Source of the DNA: Topomyia yanbarensis
Taxonomy: Eukaryota > Arthropoda > Insecta > Diptera > Culicidae
Assembly (NCBI RefSeq): GCF_030247195.1
Contig: NC_080672.1
Span: 97,660,113-97,724,112 of the forward strand
Direction of reading: 5' to 3'
Length of the DNA: 64,000 bases
A program made the translations under genes and the position numbers. The notes under the pieces are model-generated. The model searched no databases. It worked only from the letters and a program-made list of their open reading frames with translations, and was not told where the DNA came from. Shown here in pieces: positions 12,011 through 23,697 of this stretch (within the stretch, counting starts at the first letter, position 1; each line of letters begins with the position of its first letter).

Positions 12011-12210
12011 TTAAAGTTTAATAATAACATTTCACGATTACTCGAAAAGCATAATGTTAAACGCAATAGTAAGCTCAAGAATGAAATAAAGGCTATCGTC
12101 GATATAACAAATACACGTTATAAATACAGCCCTTATTTCATTCTTGGACTTACTATTGTATTTGACATCATTATTTTCGAGTTATCGTGAAATGTTATTA
12201 TTAAACTTTA
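12011..12210. mobile_element. Fold-back element / long inverted repeat
   Basis: Left arm 12011-12094 and right arm 12128-12210 are reverse complements over about 83 bp with roughly ten differences, separated by 33 bp. The ends are TTAAAGTTTAATAATAACAT and its complement. It would form a long hairpin if transcribed. The structure fits a fold-back MITE; no clear target duplication was found. Confidence 0.75.
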
Positions 12211-12303
12211 AGTTTTAGATTTTTACGCGGAGTAACGAGATAATATGATCCCTCTTTTTCAACCATTTCATTAACACGAATTGAGACACTATAACGTATT
12301 TTT

Positions 12304-12304
<1 letters not shown>

Positions 12305-12339
<35 letters not shown>
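12305..12339 (+). repeat. (CA)n microsatellite
   Basis: A pure CA dinucleotide run of about 35 bp. Confidence 0.95.
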
Positions 12340-12340
<1 letters not shown>

Positions 12341-12384
12341 TAGTTTTCGTTTTCTTTCCGAATACCACTCTGAACCTTATCAAA

Positions 12385-12780
12385 TGAAATAGTTTTCTTA
12401 TATCTGCTGCTCGATCCCACGACTAGCAGCTCGGCACTACTATGTTATATTTTATGAGTCAGTTCAGGGAACAGAAATGAACCCATGGAGAACTATTCCG
12501 AATTATGTGAAATAATTCACGAGAAAACTTTAACACTATGCACGTGAAAATGATTAGACTACCTTGTAAAAGTGTGAGCTTGTTCAAGAACACACAACGT
12601 AAATCGTGGTTAGTATGCTCTGAATCAAGATCCGGTTGACGAACCAAACATGGGAATCCGGTGAAATTGTTCATGTGAACATATTAAAACCATGCACAAA
12701 ATTTCACATTTTACGAACTATATCATATAACGTATTTATGATTTTGTTATCTATTTCACGAGTTTGTGAAATGTTGAGGC
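12385..12780 (+). repeat. Dispersed element, second module
   Basis: Starts with AAATAGTTTTCTTATATCTG, which matches AAATAGTTTTCTCATAACTA at 48509. It continues with degenerate GTGAAATAATTCACGAG / GAACCAAACATGG-like units, corresponding to the 94-bp tandem array at 48590-49470. It is the right part of the element whose first module is at 10010-10440. Confidence 0.55.
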
Positions 12781-12849
12781 CTGCTTGATGCAGGCATTGC
12801 AGCAAGTAGCGATTGTGATAAATATTGGGTATACAGTTGCGATGTGGGG

Positions 12850-13401
12850 ACAGGGTAATTTTATGATCACGTGGGAACAAGCGATTATATGCGAACGTTT
12901 TAGATCGCGTTTATAAATTTATAAGTGTTAAACGTTTACTCAACCACCGGAGTGTTTTCATGTTTGTGAAATTGCGGGCATAGATGTGAGATGATAATCG
13001 CGAAGGATTCGAGCGTTTGTATGGTTGATTGCGTGGGCGTTAGTGTGTCTCATGTGCATGTAACTTCGCGTGTATAAATTCGATTGATTCATGTGGTCAT
13101 TTGCATTAGAGGGGAGTTGTTTTCTGGTGCATATGATCGTCATTTTTTTGAGAATGGTCCAAGTGAAGACATTGACCTAGGGTACCGGCTTTCAGACTTG
13201 ACCGATTCATGATCGCGTGGGAGCGCGCGTTTGTATAATCGCACTATAGACCGCGCTCATAAATTCGTAAGTGTCGAAACGTTCACTTAATCACAGGGGC
13301 GTTTTCAGGTTTACGAGATAGTGGACGTATGTGTGTGTGGATAATCGCGATGGGTTTGAGTGTTTGTATGATAACGAGTTCGATCACGTTAACGCTGCAC
13401 G
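12850..13401 (+). repeat. GATCGCG-rich tandem repeat, block A left part
   Basis: About one and a quarter monomers of the window's main long-period repeat. Diagnostic phrases in order: ATGATCACGTGGGAACAAGCG, CGCGTTTATAAATT, TAAGTGTTAAACGTTTACTC, CCGGAGTGTTTTCATGTTTG, AATCGCGAAGG, GAGCGTTTGTATG. The series then restarts with GATTCATGATCGCGTGGGAG. Period is about 450-480 bp by comparison with the other blocks. The block is interrupted by a MITE at 13404 and resumes at 14291. Confidence 0.8.
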
Positions 13402-13403
13402 TA

Positions 13404-14290
13404 GGGTAAGGTGGGGCAAATCCGACCTAGTAAATGATTTTGGCTGTAAAATGCTCATTTTACATCGGATCAAGTCGTTTTATATACCAAATTAAAGGTT
13501 AGACTCCTGGGCAACTTTCTGTATATAGCATATTATTTGGATTTTTGGGTATAATTTGAGTTACAAGCGTTTTACAAAAATGTTCATTGTTGCTGTTTTC
13601 AAAAATGGTGACCCGACCCCCTATGTTTTTGGTTGATTTAGTGCAGATATTACTCACATTTTATCGTTGATCAATGATAAATCAATGAATGTTGTGTTAT
13701 TGAATTGTAACATGAAGAAAATGGAGTTCAATGTCAATCTTGGAATGCTAAAATCACGAGCAGTAGCACGTAATGATATTCCCATGTGCATCGGAGCAAT
13801 TGCTCGACGAATACTATAATTATCACGTTTTTGTGTCTTTCATTTGTAATTATGAACAATTTCGCATAAAAATAATAAACAATAACAATAAAAATATACT
13901 TCAATTTGATAAATAAAAATTTTCTTAGCAAAAAAGCGGTCGGATTTACCCCAATATTTAGAGGTCGGATTTTTCAATATGATGCAATTAAAAAAATATA
14001 AAAAAGGTTGAACTAAATTCATCTATGCACTTTGCACTATGCACTTAAATCAAAGAATTTAAATCCACTTACATTTATTATGCAATCACTTTAACAATTA
14101 GAAATATCCTGTAGTCAATGATGCACAAAAGCCAAACCAAAAGTTGTAATAAAATGCTGTCATACCACCATTATGATTATTTTCGATGCTCTACACGACA
14201 ACATTGATATTAGTTCGCGTAGTGCTTCTGATTTTTGGTAACAGAGGGGGGTCGGGTTTACCCAACGGTCGGATTTGCCCCACCTTACCC
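13404..14290. mobile_element. 887-bp TIR element inserted in the tandem repeat
   Basis: Bounded by inverted repeats GGGTAAGGTGGGGCAAATCC (left) and GGATTTGCCCCACCTTACCC (right), which match perfectly and continue with GACC/GGTC. TA lies on both sides (13402-13403, 14291-14292). Removing the element restores GCACGTATGTAACTTCGCG, the expected text of the surrounding repeat, so this is a clean insertion. The interior is AT-rich with no transposase. A large TA-type MITE of Tc1/mariner-like character. Confidence 0.88.
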
Positions 14291-14890
14291 TATGTAACTT
14301 CGCGTGTATAAATTCCTTTGTATAACCATCTAACTGCTTGCTTATTCGCATGGGCTTTGGAATGTTCACGAGAATCACGAGTATACGGTTCAGATCTAAA
14401 AGGGCGATGGCGCTCTGAGACTTTTAGTGTTGTTTTTTTGCGACGAAGTCCGAAGGCATGGACCTAGACTGCTAGGACCGTGGATAGAGGCTTTCGGACA
14501 GATAAATTCATGCACTCACAAAGGCGCGACACGAGACAGGATACAACACTTATTGTTCTTACAAACGAAAAAAGATTTAAAATTAATAATTTGTGCTAAC
14601 ATATTGACTGGAGCACTGGAGTATTTATATGTATGCAAGATCACGGGCTTAAGTGTGCGGGGATGATCGGGATTGTATGTTCGCATGCGTCACTCGATTT
14701 GTATTATCGCGAAGGGAGCAAACATTTCAATGTTGACCTATTCGTTTACCTATTCGCGTGGGCATTTGAATATTCGCGTAGGTCGTCACGCTGATGTTTA
14801 ATTTTGAGAAAACAGTTCAGATGAAGGAATAAAGTTAGCTCCAGCAAGTCGCAGAAGTCACCAGCTATGGTGTCCTGAGATTTGTAGTCT
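14291..14890 (+). repeat. GATCGCG-rich tandem repeat, block A right part
   Basis: Resumes with TATGTAACTTCGCGTGTATA, the phrase interrupted at 13401. It runs through TACGGTTCAGATCTAAAAGG, GGCATGGACCTAGACTGC, ATTCATGCACTCAC, TGCAAGATCACGGGC and TATTATCGCGAAGG. It decays after AACAGTTCAGATGAAGG near 14830. Confidence 0.75.
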
Positions 14891-17884
14891 AGTGTGTTTC
14901 GTTTCCGGATTGGGAGCTCCAGGTCTAGTATGATACATGAGCCTGCGAATAATCGCTTTTGGTCTGGGTTTGTATTCCGATGTGCTTATTATTGTCGTCA
15001 AGAGAGAAACGGCAAAGGAAGAAACAACACATTAACTAGATGTTCAGTAAAGGTAAAGGTTAGATGGACGTCCGACTCGAATATTACAATATAGCTGAGA
15101 AAGACATTTGATATTGTGACTACCATACGAAGAACGATAAAAATAATTGAAATGAAGGGTGAGCAAAGCAAAAACATACACAACATGAAAACAGAACCTT
15201 GGTATTCCAAACCCGACACAAATATAACAAACAATATCTAATAACTGAACTTTGGTTTGGATTTGTGAGAGTAGGAAAAGGCATGCAATATCAAAATACT
15301 TAATAAGCCCTCCCGGCCTCCTCTATCGAGACAAGCAACATCTTGAATCAACATCTTGAATCAACTTTCGGTTAGAGGACAATATGAAAAACTACGATTA
15401 TGTTTATCTTATCTGGAGACATCCTAATTGACCATTTTCTATTATAAATTCGGCAAAATGGTAAACAATTTCCAAAAAAAATGAAAAAGTGCCAATTACG
15501 ATTAATTTATGAACTTGGTGTTATAAGAAAGGTCTCATACCAATGCTAGGTGAACTGTATGCGTTGTATGATCAAAAAACACCCGTAACCAATTTTAAAT
15601 GTTCAATTACACGAACAAACCTTTCATCAAGTTTCACTCTCGTATTCAGGTTCGGAGAAACTGGTTGTGGAATCGAAACTCTTTCCAGCATAAAACGCAC
15701 ATATAAGTAGGAGCATTCGCGAAGACCAAACGAAAAAGTTCAGCTTCTGTTACAATGTAAGTTCAGGGTCAATGCCACTTATTTCGCTATACATATACCT
15801 ACTGATCTTGATGGTAGGGAAGTTTTTTACATCCCAACTTTCCTGGGTAGAAAATGGTAGCTATATGCCGAGCAAATCTATGTTGCCAATTATCAATTAG
15901 TCGGTAATTTTATAGTGGAAGTGAAATGAAACACAAAAGAAGGGTATTTCGTAGCAGTAAACCTTTTTCAGGAACATGTGTACAGAAGCTACTCGTTAAA
16001 TGTTCCACTTTAATAAAAAAACGAACACATGTTTCAGCAGATTATCATAAGTGCTTATATGTGTATCAAAAATGTTTGACTGAAACAATGCCTATTTTTG
16101 TTCGCTGAAAAACAACAATTAAGAGCCACACTTGATCAGTGATCAACCTTGTGTTTATAGTCAGAATACTTTGTACAGCTAACCACAAGTTAAACACAAT
16201 TTAAGGCGCATCTAGACAATAGCCAAGATTAACGTTATCGCTCTCATTTATTACCGCCTCCCGATCAGGCTGAGTGGATAGTCCATTAACCGTCGGCATG
16301 AAGTAGTTCCCGTATCGGAAAGTAAACTATTGAAACGAATCCCCCGCTTGCAATCTTGCTACTGTTAATCGAAAGAAAGGTCACACGCTCAGTCAAAACG
16401 ACAATGTTGGTGGTGTACGGTCGGTCGGCTATGACCGACACTATACAATTGCTACAAAACACGGCCGATCTTCTGCACCACTCAAAGGGATTCGAACGAT
16501 ATAGGAAAGCCTCCGTCTCACTGCTAAGTATAGTTAATCGGGAGTTTGTTTCGGTTCGCCCTGCTGGAGCATACTCCATTTCACCAACAGAGAGTTTGTA
16601 CCGCCGTCCAACATTAATCACTATGTTTCACCGTTTGCGAACAACTCGGAATTCAAGCGTCGGAAGGGTCTTGCGATGATCATCGCTATAATGTATAAAG
16701 TGGCCCATAAATAAGACCCTTATTACCAGTTCATGACTGGCGCATTTTCTTTCATGCGCGTCACCAGCACTGGTACTCAATTTGTTGCCCTTGTTTGTAG
16801 CGTACAACTATTCACCAGAGCTTGCCATCGCTTAGAGGAAGCGTTAGAGAAACATAACAATAACACATGTCGTGGGATGGTCTTTGAATATATTTTAAGA
16901 TTGTTCGTACCAATGCGATCAGGGGTGAGTGGAGAGTAACTTTCACTTGATGTTTGTTCTCAATAATCTTCATAATAATTAAGTGCTCGTGAGCTAAGTG
17001 AAGACAAAACAATATCAATTATCTAATTTTCCAAAAAAGGTAAAATTAGAAACGTAATGTTTGTTGAAATAGTTAGAAACTCAGATAAAATGTGGGTATC
17101 CGGCTCAATGTGGCGTTTAACTCACTATTACGATCTGATTTTGTCCCGCTGGATACCACCAAGATCTTAAATAATGTATTGGTAGTTACGTCAAAAAAAA
17201 ATTTCATTGTGCAAAGTTTGCTTCAACTGTTAGACAAGAAATGCAAGTTAATACAAAATTTTTGTGTTTGGTATTCTGCTCGTCAGTAACCGACACCAAC
17301 TTGCTGTCAGTTAAACGAGAAATCCAAGCTGACACCAAATTGGCACGTGATAGACACAAAATCCAAACAGTTCACATAACTTATATGAACACCTAAAACA
17401 ACTGGCTGGTCTCGAGTTATGCCTCGGATAGCTAAGTACAGAAGGTCCAGTTTAGAAAAGTTGGATTTTTGTGTTTCGTAGTTAGGTGTTGTGCCCCAAA
17501 AAATCGCAATATTTTGATCATTAACGATTTTTTTACAGCCGGCCAAAGTAAAAAAATCATGCGAGAAAAACGAAACTTTATTTTCAAGTGGCCGCCATTT
17601 TGTTTCTATATCGAATTTTTTCATATTTTTTAGGTTGGGGCGCCTCCATGGAATGTAATCTTCAAGATCGTTTTTGTTGCTTGTAGACGAATTACGACCT
17701 GTATCGTGCCCGCAGATGAGGTCGGTTTTCAAAACATCTTTTGCTGGAGCCGCTATTTTTGACAACTTACACTATAATATTGTTATTTTATAGATGAAAC
17801 CTTAATAAACATTTTGCAGAATAGCACACATGTCTAAGTCATTTTTCTTCTTCAAAAAAATATCATCCCCTTAATTTTCAGTGT
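14891..17884. other. About 3 kb without a recognised gene
   Basis: AT-rich sequence with no family I recognise. The part 17230-17480 contains CTCGTCAGTAACCGACACCA and AACTTGCTGTCAGTTAAAC, which recur at 33830-33940, so it belongs to another dispersed repeat. Overlapping open frames on both strands at 16286-16679 show no similarity I can name. Confidence 0.4.
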
Positions 17885-18715
17885 ACTTCAGATGCCAGAA
17901 GAAAGTGAGTTGTCCCATACCATTAGAGTTCCCAGTCATGTCGCCATGCTGTTTAGTGGATATGAGCATCATTTTTTTTGTTTGGTGCACCTGAAGGCAT
18001 TGGACCCATTCTACTAGGGCCGAGGGTAGAGACTTCTGGACGTAATCAATTCATGATCGCGCGAACACGGGCGATTATACGTTCACTTCTGACACCACGT
18101 TGGTGCATTTATAAGTGCCAAAACGTTTACTTAGCCACCTGGGTGCTATCCAGTTTGCGATATCGCGGGCGGAGGTATGCATGGATGATCGCGAAAGTCT
18201 CGAGCGTTTGTATGTTAACGTTCTTGTCGCGGGTGCTAGCGTGTATATAACTTTGCGTGTATGTTTTAAAAACGTGTGGTTATTCGCATATTCACGTGTG
18301 TTCTTGAATAATCGCACAGATAGTGAGTCTGATGCTCAATTTTCGGTGTACGGTTCAGATACTAGAAAAGAGTTCCCTCATATTACTAGAGTCATGTTCT
18401 CGGTCATGTCGCCATGGAACGTGCTGTCTAGTGAATATGAGCGTAATTTTTTTATTGGACCACCTGAAGGCGTGAGTCTGGGCTGCTACAATCGAGGATA
18501 GATTTCCGGCGTGACCGAGTCATGATCGCGTGAGTGGTTGGTTAATGCTCGAGATCACGTTTATAAAAATATAAGTGCTAAAACGATCATTTAGTTACCG
18601 GGGTGTTGCGGTGTTAGCGAGATTGTGGGCGTTAGTTTGTATGGATGATTACAATGACATGTTCGCGTTTGAGACCAGCTTTTTGTTATCGCGAAGGCCA
18701 CGAGCGTTTGTATCC
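17885..18715 (+). repeat. GATCGCG-rich tandem repeat, block B
   Basis: Nearly two monomers. CAGATGCCAGAAG at 17889 and CAGATACTAGAAAAG at 18356 are the same phase point about 465 bp apart; ATTCATGATCGCG near 18049 and GAGTCATGATCGCG near 18518 give about 470 bp. It contains CCATGGAACGTGCTGTCTAG and GAAGGCATTGGACCC. It runs straight into a non-tandem tail at 18716. Confidence 0.8.
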
Positions 18716-19380
18716 AATTTATCCAATCCGATGTTCCCAAATCAATCGAATCGAATGCACGAATTGAACAACGAAAAAAGTGACCAACGAATCCTAAGAA
18801 GGATTACCCCCTACTCTATGATATACGCCACTATTGCTTCCATTTCCTGACCCAAATACCACAAATACTCAGACGAACACATACACAGATAGACATATGA
18901 CTAGCACATAACAAATGTACACTAGTACTACGATTATTACTACATTAACACTAATACGCTTCTACTTATACAATTTTCATTTGGCCTGTGAACGATGACC
19001 GAGTCGACCGATAAATCGACACACAATGACCCCCACTGCGAGCCGTGTCCACCAACACTGTCATTAAGCTGTGGATCAATGTCTGAAAACATGGCCCACC
19101 GCAAAAGCCAATCCACGCCGATCCGGCAGTCGACCACGCCAACGTGCACAGGCTAATGGTTAATCGAAAGTATGGGCAGGTGCAGAGTGTGAAGAAACAC
19201 CAAACATAAAAAAGGCCCATTAGCCCTCTCGCTCTCTTCGGTGCACAACTACGAGGCTTAATGCAATAACCATCTTAAAGCAATTATCTGTCAGAGGTAC
19301 TTTAAAACTGATGCACAAATATGCTTGATGATGTTTGCAATACCCTTAAACCCATCAACCAAGATTGATTTTATTTTGTG
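18716..19380 (+). repeat. Tail segment shared with 36000-36670
   Basis: About 650 bp starting AATTTATCCAATCCGA. It contains CAGACGAACACATACA, AAGTCGACCGATAAAT-like text, GGCACCA/GTGCAC phrases and ATGCTTGATGATGTTTGCAA. It matches 36020-36670 through most of its length in the same order. In both places it follows the tandem blocks, so it appears to be a fixed right-hand part of the same composite repeat. Confidence 0.75.
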
Positions 19381-19520
19381 AACCAATTCACAACCTCAAA
19401 AACCAGATCTTGATTACAATATAATAAAGCATAAATTATTTCACGTCGTACAATCGGACTGTAAACAGTGTAGTTACATCCATGAATAAAATCACGAGTC
19501 CACAGTTGTTTTATGAATAA

Positions 19521-19737
19521 CTAGCTAATACCCATCGCGCGTTGCTGCGACACTCTGCGAAATAAACACAATTTGTTCCAAAGCGCCATCTGGCGGGCAG
19601 ATAATCTCCAACTAATAGCACACAAACACGTCCCATACCAAATACCTACTGTGTGCAAATTTTTACGGAAATCGGTTGAGCCGTTTGGGAGTCTATAAAT
19701 CATGTACATACAAACTTTGACTGTTATATATATAGAT
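19521..19737 (+). mobile_element. Dispersed retroelement tail / SINE-like repeat
   Basis: Starts AGCTAATACCCATCGCGCG, then AGCGCCATCTGGCGG, AAATCGGTTGAGCCGTTT and TCATGTACATACAAAC, and ends in TATATATATAGATG. The combination of a conserved AATCGGTTxAGxxGTTT block, ACATACAAAC and a TATATAGAT end is common in insect SINE and RTE-type 3' tails. Family not determined. Confidence 0.5.
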
Positions 19738-19884
19738 GTTCATAAAGTTGCAAATCAGCAGGAATTATTTTGACTAGCATTCGGCTTAAGTTGTCATTAT
19801 TCCGACGTTTCGATGCAGCCATCGTATCATCTTCAGGAGACACTCAATTTCATGAATGAAACAATATTTTTAGTGCGGTCGAAT

Positions 19885-20035
19885 TGGAGCTGTAGAGCTG
19901 GATTCTCGGAAGGGCACCTTGTCAGACTCACTTACGACAATTGCAGACGAGACGGGAAATGGTACACAAAAAAACATTGCTTAAGGCCTATTGCAGCAGG
20001 CCGTGATGCTAATTGTGATATGGTTTTTCAGGTAT
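19885..20035 (+). repeat. Head segment of composite repeat, shared with 34035-34185
   Basis: AGCTGTAGAGCTGGATTCTC, GTCAGACTCAC, GCAGACGAGACGGGAAATG and GGCCGTGATGCTAATTGTG match 34038-34170 in the same order. In both places it directly precedes a tandem block, which suggests a shared left end. Confidence 0.7.
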
Positions 20036-21490
20036 GGGGGTGTGGATATTACATGATCGCGTGTAAACGAGCGTTTATACGCTCACTTTTATGACCGCGT
20101 TTTTAAATTTCAAACGTTCACTCTATCACCGGGGTGTTTTCATATTTGCGAAATAGTGGGCGTAGACATGCGTGTATAATCGCGGAGGGTTCGAGAGTTT
20201 TTATGTTAACGTCTTAGATCGCGTGGGTATTTGTATGTCGCGAGTGCTAGTGAGGATGTAACTTCGCATCTATAAATTCGATTGCATAACCGTGGGATCA
20301 TTTGCGTATTCTCGTGGGTTCTGGCCTGTTTGCACCGACCGCGGGTCTGATGTGTAACTTGGAGTGTTCGGTTCAGATGCTATAAGAGAGTGAGATCTTC
20401 CGTATGACTAATTACCGGCCATATCGTCCTGGAACTTGTTGCATTGTATATAAGCGTCATTTATTACTTTTAGAATGGTACAACTGAAGACTAGGATCGA
20501 GGTGAAGAGTTTCCTGACGTAACCGATTCATGATGGCGTGGGATTGCTCGTTTGTATGCACCGGAGGCCGCGTTTATGAATTCGTAGGAGTTATGAGGTT
20601 CACTTAATCACAGAGTTTTTTGTATTTACAAGATCGCGGGCGTCAAACCTTGAAACAAACCTACGCTTGAATGAAATGAATTTTCGCGTTTGTAACCAGC
20701 ATTGTATGTATTATAGCGCAGGGCTTCAGCGTTTGTATATCTCTGGGTATGATCGAGTGCGTCGCGTGTAACTTCGCCTGTATACATTCATCCGTAGAAT
20801 CGTGCAGTCGCTTGCATATTCATGTGAGCTTTTAAATCATCGCGCGAACAATGATTTGAAGTGTGCCGTTCAGATCTAGAAGGGAGTGAGTTTCCCCATA
20901 TCACTAGAGTATCCGGCCAAGGCACCCTGAAAATTCTAGTGTGTACAAGTTTGTTATCTTGAGACAACAAATGGCTGCTAGGACCAAAAGTAGGGACTCC
21001 CAAACGAGACCGATTCATGATCGCATGGGAACGGGTATCGGTATTCCCGAGCAAATTGCCACGGGATTAAACACCATAAAGCCCCTTAAAAACCATGAAT
21101 ATGGTCTGTTTGAAATTTCACAACCATTAAAACACCATGAAATGGTCTCAATAACCCATAGATACGCCACAATATGGATTTCACATGGGATCTACCGGAC
21201 AATGGTTATGGTATTTTCATGGGTGTACCCCATTACAAACACTATCAAAATACCATATAATGGGGATGAATCTGAACCATAAGCTTAAGCATAAGTATTA
21301 TGGGCTTTTCGTTTGCTCGGGTAATCCTACTTCAGACCGCGTTTATAAATTCGTCGGTGCTAACATATTGACTTGATAATCGCAGCGTTTTTATGAATGC
21401 GAGATCACGGACCTAATTGTGCGCAGATGATTCTGATTACATGTTCGCATGCGTGACCAGATTTGTACTATCGCGAAGGGCACAAGCGTT
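20036..21490 (+). repeat. GATCGCG-rich tandem repeat, block C
   Basis: Just over two monomers plus a nested MITE (21046-21321). GATTCATGATGGCGTGGGA near 20526 and GATTCATGATCGCATGGGA near 21012 are about 485 bp apart. Internal phrases match the other blocks (TATAAATTCGATTGCATAACC, TACGTT/GTTCAC, TATCGCGAAGGGCACAAGCG). No protein is encoded. Confidence 0.8.
21046..21321. mobile_element. 276-bp MITE nested in tandem block C
   Basis: Inverted ends CCCGAGCAAA (left) and TTTGCTCGGG (right) match over 10 bp. The interior is full of CCATxxATGG-like near-palindromes. The flanks resume the tandem-repeat text (GGGAACG before, TTCAGACCGCGTTTATAAAT after). A second, right-truncated copy begins at about 21652 (CCCGAGCAAATACTCATGG) and shares CAATGGTCTCAATAACCCAT and GGGATCTACCGGAC. 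The exact target duplication is unclear (TATT versus TAAT). Confidence 0.75.
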
Positions 21491-21651
21491 AACTTTGCAG
21501 AATTCTTCGTGAATTTTTTTTATTAAAATTTAGTAAAAAAACCCTCAATTGAAAATTTATCTCAAAAACTTAACGTAGGGGTTACATAGAATTAAAGTTT
21601 GAAAGAAATCGGTGAAGTAGTTTTTGTATAGTAGGTAACACCGCAACCCGA

Positions 21652-21834
21652 GCAAATACTCATGGATTCAAACACCACTAGCCCCTGGAAAAGACCTTAA
21701 ACATGATCCGTGCCAAAATTCACAACTATCAAGACACCATACAATGGTCTCAATAACCCATAAATACACCAACATATGGTACTTTATATGGGATCTACCG
21801 GACCATGCTGAAACCCTTAACACCCCCCCCCCCC
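21652..21834. mobile_element. Truncated copy of the CCCGAGCAAA MITE
   Basis: Shares the left end and internal phrases with 21046-21321, including ACCATACAATGGTCTCAATA. It ends at a run of 12 cytosines (21823-21834) rather than at the expected TTTGCTCGGG. Confidence 0.6.
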
Positions 21835-22982
21835 TTAACATGCTGGCCGATTTTTTTTTAGCGAAAATCGGATTTTTGGATTTAAAATGCTACGAAAAAT
21901 TCAATAATCGGGAAAAAATAAAAGTTCCCATAATAACCTGGGGAATGACGAGAAAAATTTCAAAACTTTTGATCTAGTAGATTTTTAGTTAGCATGTACT
22001 TGTACACCGCAAAACAAGTTTTCGACGAGGCGCATCCGGAGATCCACTGTCAATCGCTCAATTTTCAGTATCAATAAAAATTTGACGGAATTGTTTTCAA
22101 TTGTGGCATTATTCTATGGAAAATGAATGGGTATACTAACACTCTCTGTCAGGGATGGGAATTATCATTCATTCGCATGATTCTTGGCGAATCCGCTCAT
22201 TGCTTTGACAGCAGCCAGTCGTTCATTCACGATCCGACTAAAACTCTCCAAAAGAACACAACTGAACGTAGGTAGAGATGTGAGCCAAGTAAAAGAATGA
22301 CACGTACTATGTTGAATGAAGAAGATCGTCTTCTTCATTCGCGGATTGAATCGGAAGATTGTACTGTAAACATTCACAAGTGAATCAACTTTTAGTTCAC
22401 AAATGAATGTGACATTGTATTCTCTGGTTGGGTTAGGTCAACTTTATAGTGCAAATGTACACTATAATCAATGTTGAGAAGTAGATTGCATTACAATTCA
22501 CTTGAAATTGATATTGTGATATGCACGGAATCGTTTTAAGTTATTTTTTTCCACCAGCACATTGCAAACTAGTTACTCAACAATAAGATCACCATAGGTC
22601 TATAAACAAGAACGGCAAGTTTTTTTATTAGAGCGATCCGGTGAATGTTTTGAAATGAATCTTTGTGAATAAAAGAATGCATTAATTTGCGATCCTTTCT
22701 ATTTTCATTCAAAACACTACGTATGCGATGGAGAATGAATCATAGCAGGGCGCTGTCACTTTTTTTCAGTTCTGTGTTTTGCTTCTCGCTTTCGCACGAA
22801 CGCGTAACTCTGCACAAGAAGGGTTGCCGAGATCGGGTTTCACAGTAAGAGCATGTTGGTGAATGATTTCAAATTGATCGTTTCGTGAAATGATTTTTCC
22901 CATGCTTGCTCTCTGTATCGCCACATTTTTTACCGAATGAACCTTACAATTATTACCGCGCAAGGCACAAACGTTTGTATGT
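21835..22982. other. Non-coding, ATTCATT-rich stretch
   Basis: No gene recognised. From 22150 to 22740 the sequence is rich in ATTCATT/AATGAAT words and begins CAGGGATGGGAATTATC, which resembles the end of some hAT-type elements. I did not find a matching right end, so no element is called. Confidence 0.35.
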
Positions 22983-23697
22983 TCCAAAATTTTTCCCACT
23001 TGGGAATTTTGCATAATTCCAGGCGTTTGGTACTCATACCAAAAGACAGTTTCGGTTCATATTCCTCGTCGGCAAACAGAACCTCTGTGCTTACTATCGA
23101 GACATCACTCGGTATAAGCCAATGGTTTAGTGTTCACGCAAGACGTGTGACTTTTTGGAATTTAGTGTCTAACTAGTGCTAATTTGGGTACTAGTTCAGA
23201 TACATAGTCTAACTGGGCACCCAGATGGTGCTAGTTACTGACGAGGAGAATCCGAAACACTAAAACAAAAAAAACATACTTCATGTAAGGCATGTGCCCT
23301 CATGCACAAAGAAATTGGTCTTGTCCAAAAATTTTCCCACTTGGGAATTTTGCATAATTCCAGGCGTTTGGTACTCATACCAAAAGACAGTTTCGGTTCA
23401 TATTCTTCGTCGGCAAACAGAACCTCTGTGCTTACTATCGAGACATCACTCGGTATAAGCCAGTGGTTTAGTGTTCACGCAAGACGTGTGACTTTTTGGA
23501 ATTTAGTGTCTAACTAGTGCTAATTTGGGTACTAGTTCAGATACATAATCTAACTGGACACCCAGATGGTGCTAGTTACTGACGAGGAGAATCCGAAACA
23601 CTAAAACAAAAAAACCATACTTCATGTAAGGCATGTGCCCTCATGCACAAAGAAACTGGTCTTGTCCAAAATTTTTCCCACTTGGGAATTTTGCATA
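22983..23697 (+). repeat. 341-bp tandem duplication, 2.1 copies
   Basis: Unit 1 is 22983-23323, unit 2 is 23324-23664 and a 33-bp third start is 23665-23697; each begins TCCAAAA, then TTCCCACTTGGG. The two full units differ at only a few positions (for example TCCTCG/TTCTTCG and GGGCACCC/GGACACCC), so the duplication is recent. Both carry the same 60-codon open stretch (SHLGILHNSRRLVLIPKD) on the plus strand. I do not recognise it, and it may be open only by chance. Confidence 0.9.

Noticed and set aside
16286..16679. Overlapping 110-codon open frames as a gene
   Set aside because: Both strands are open over the same stretch, no similarity to a known family, and no splice or promoter evidence.
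22150..22740. Complete hAT element starting CAGGGATGGGAA
   Set aside because: No matching right terminus or 8-bp duplication was found.
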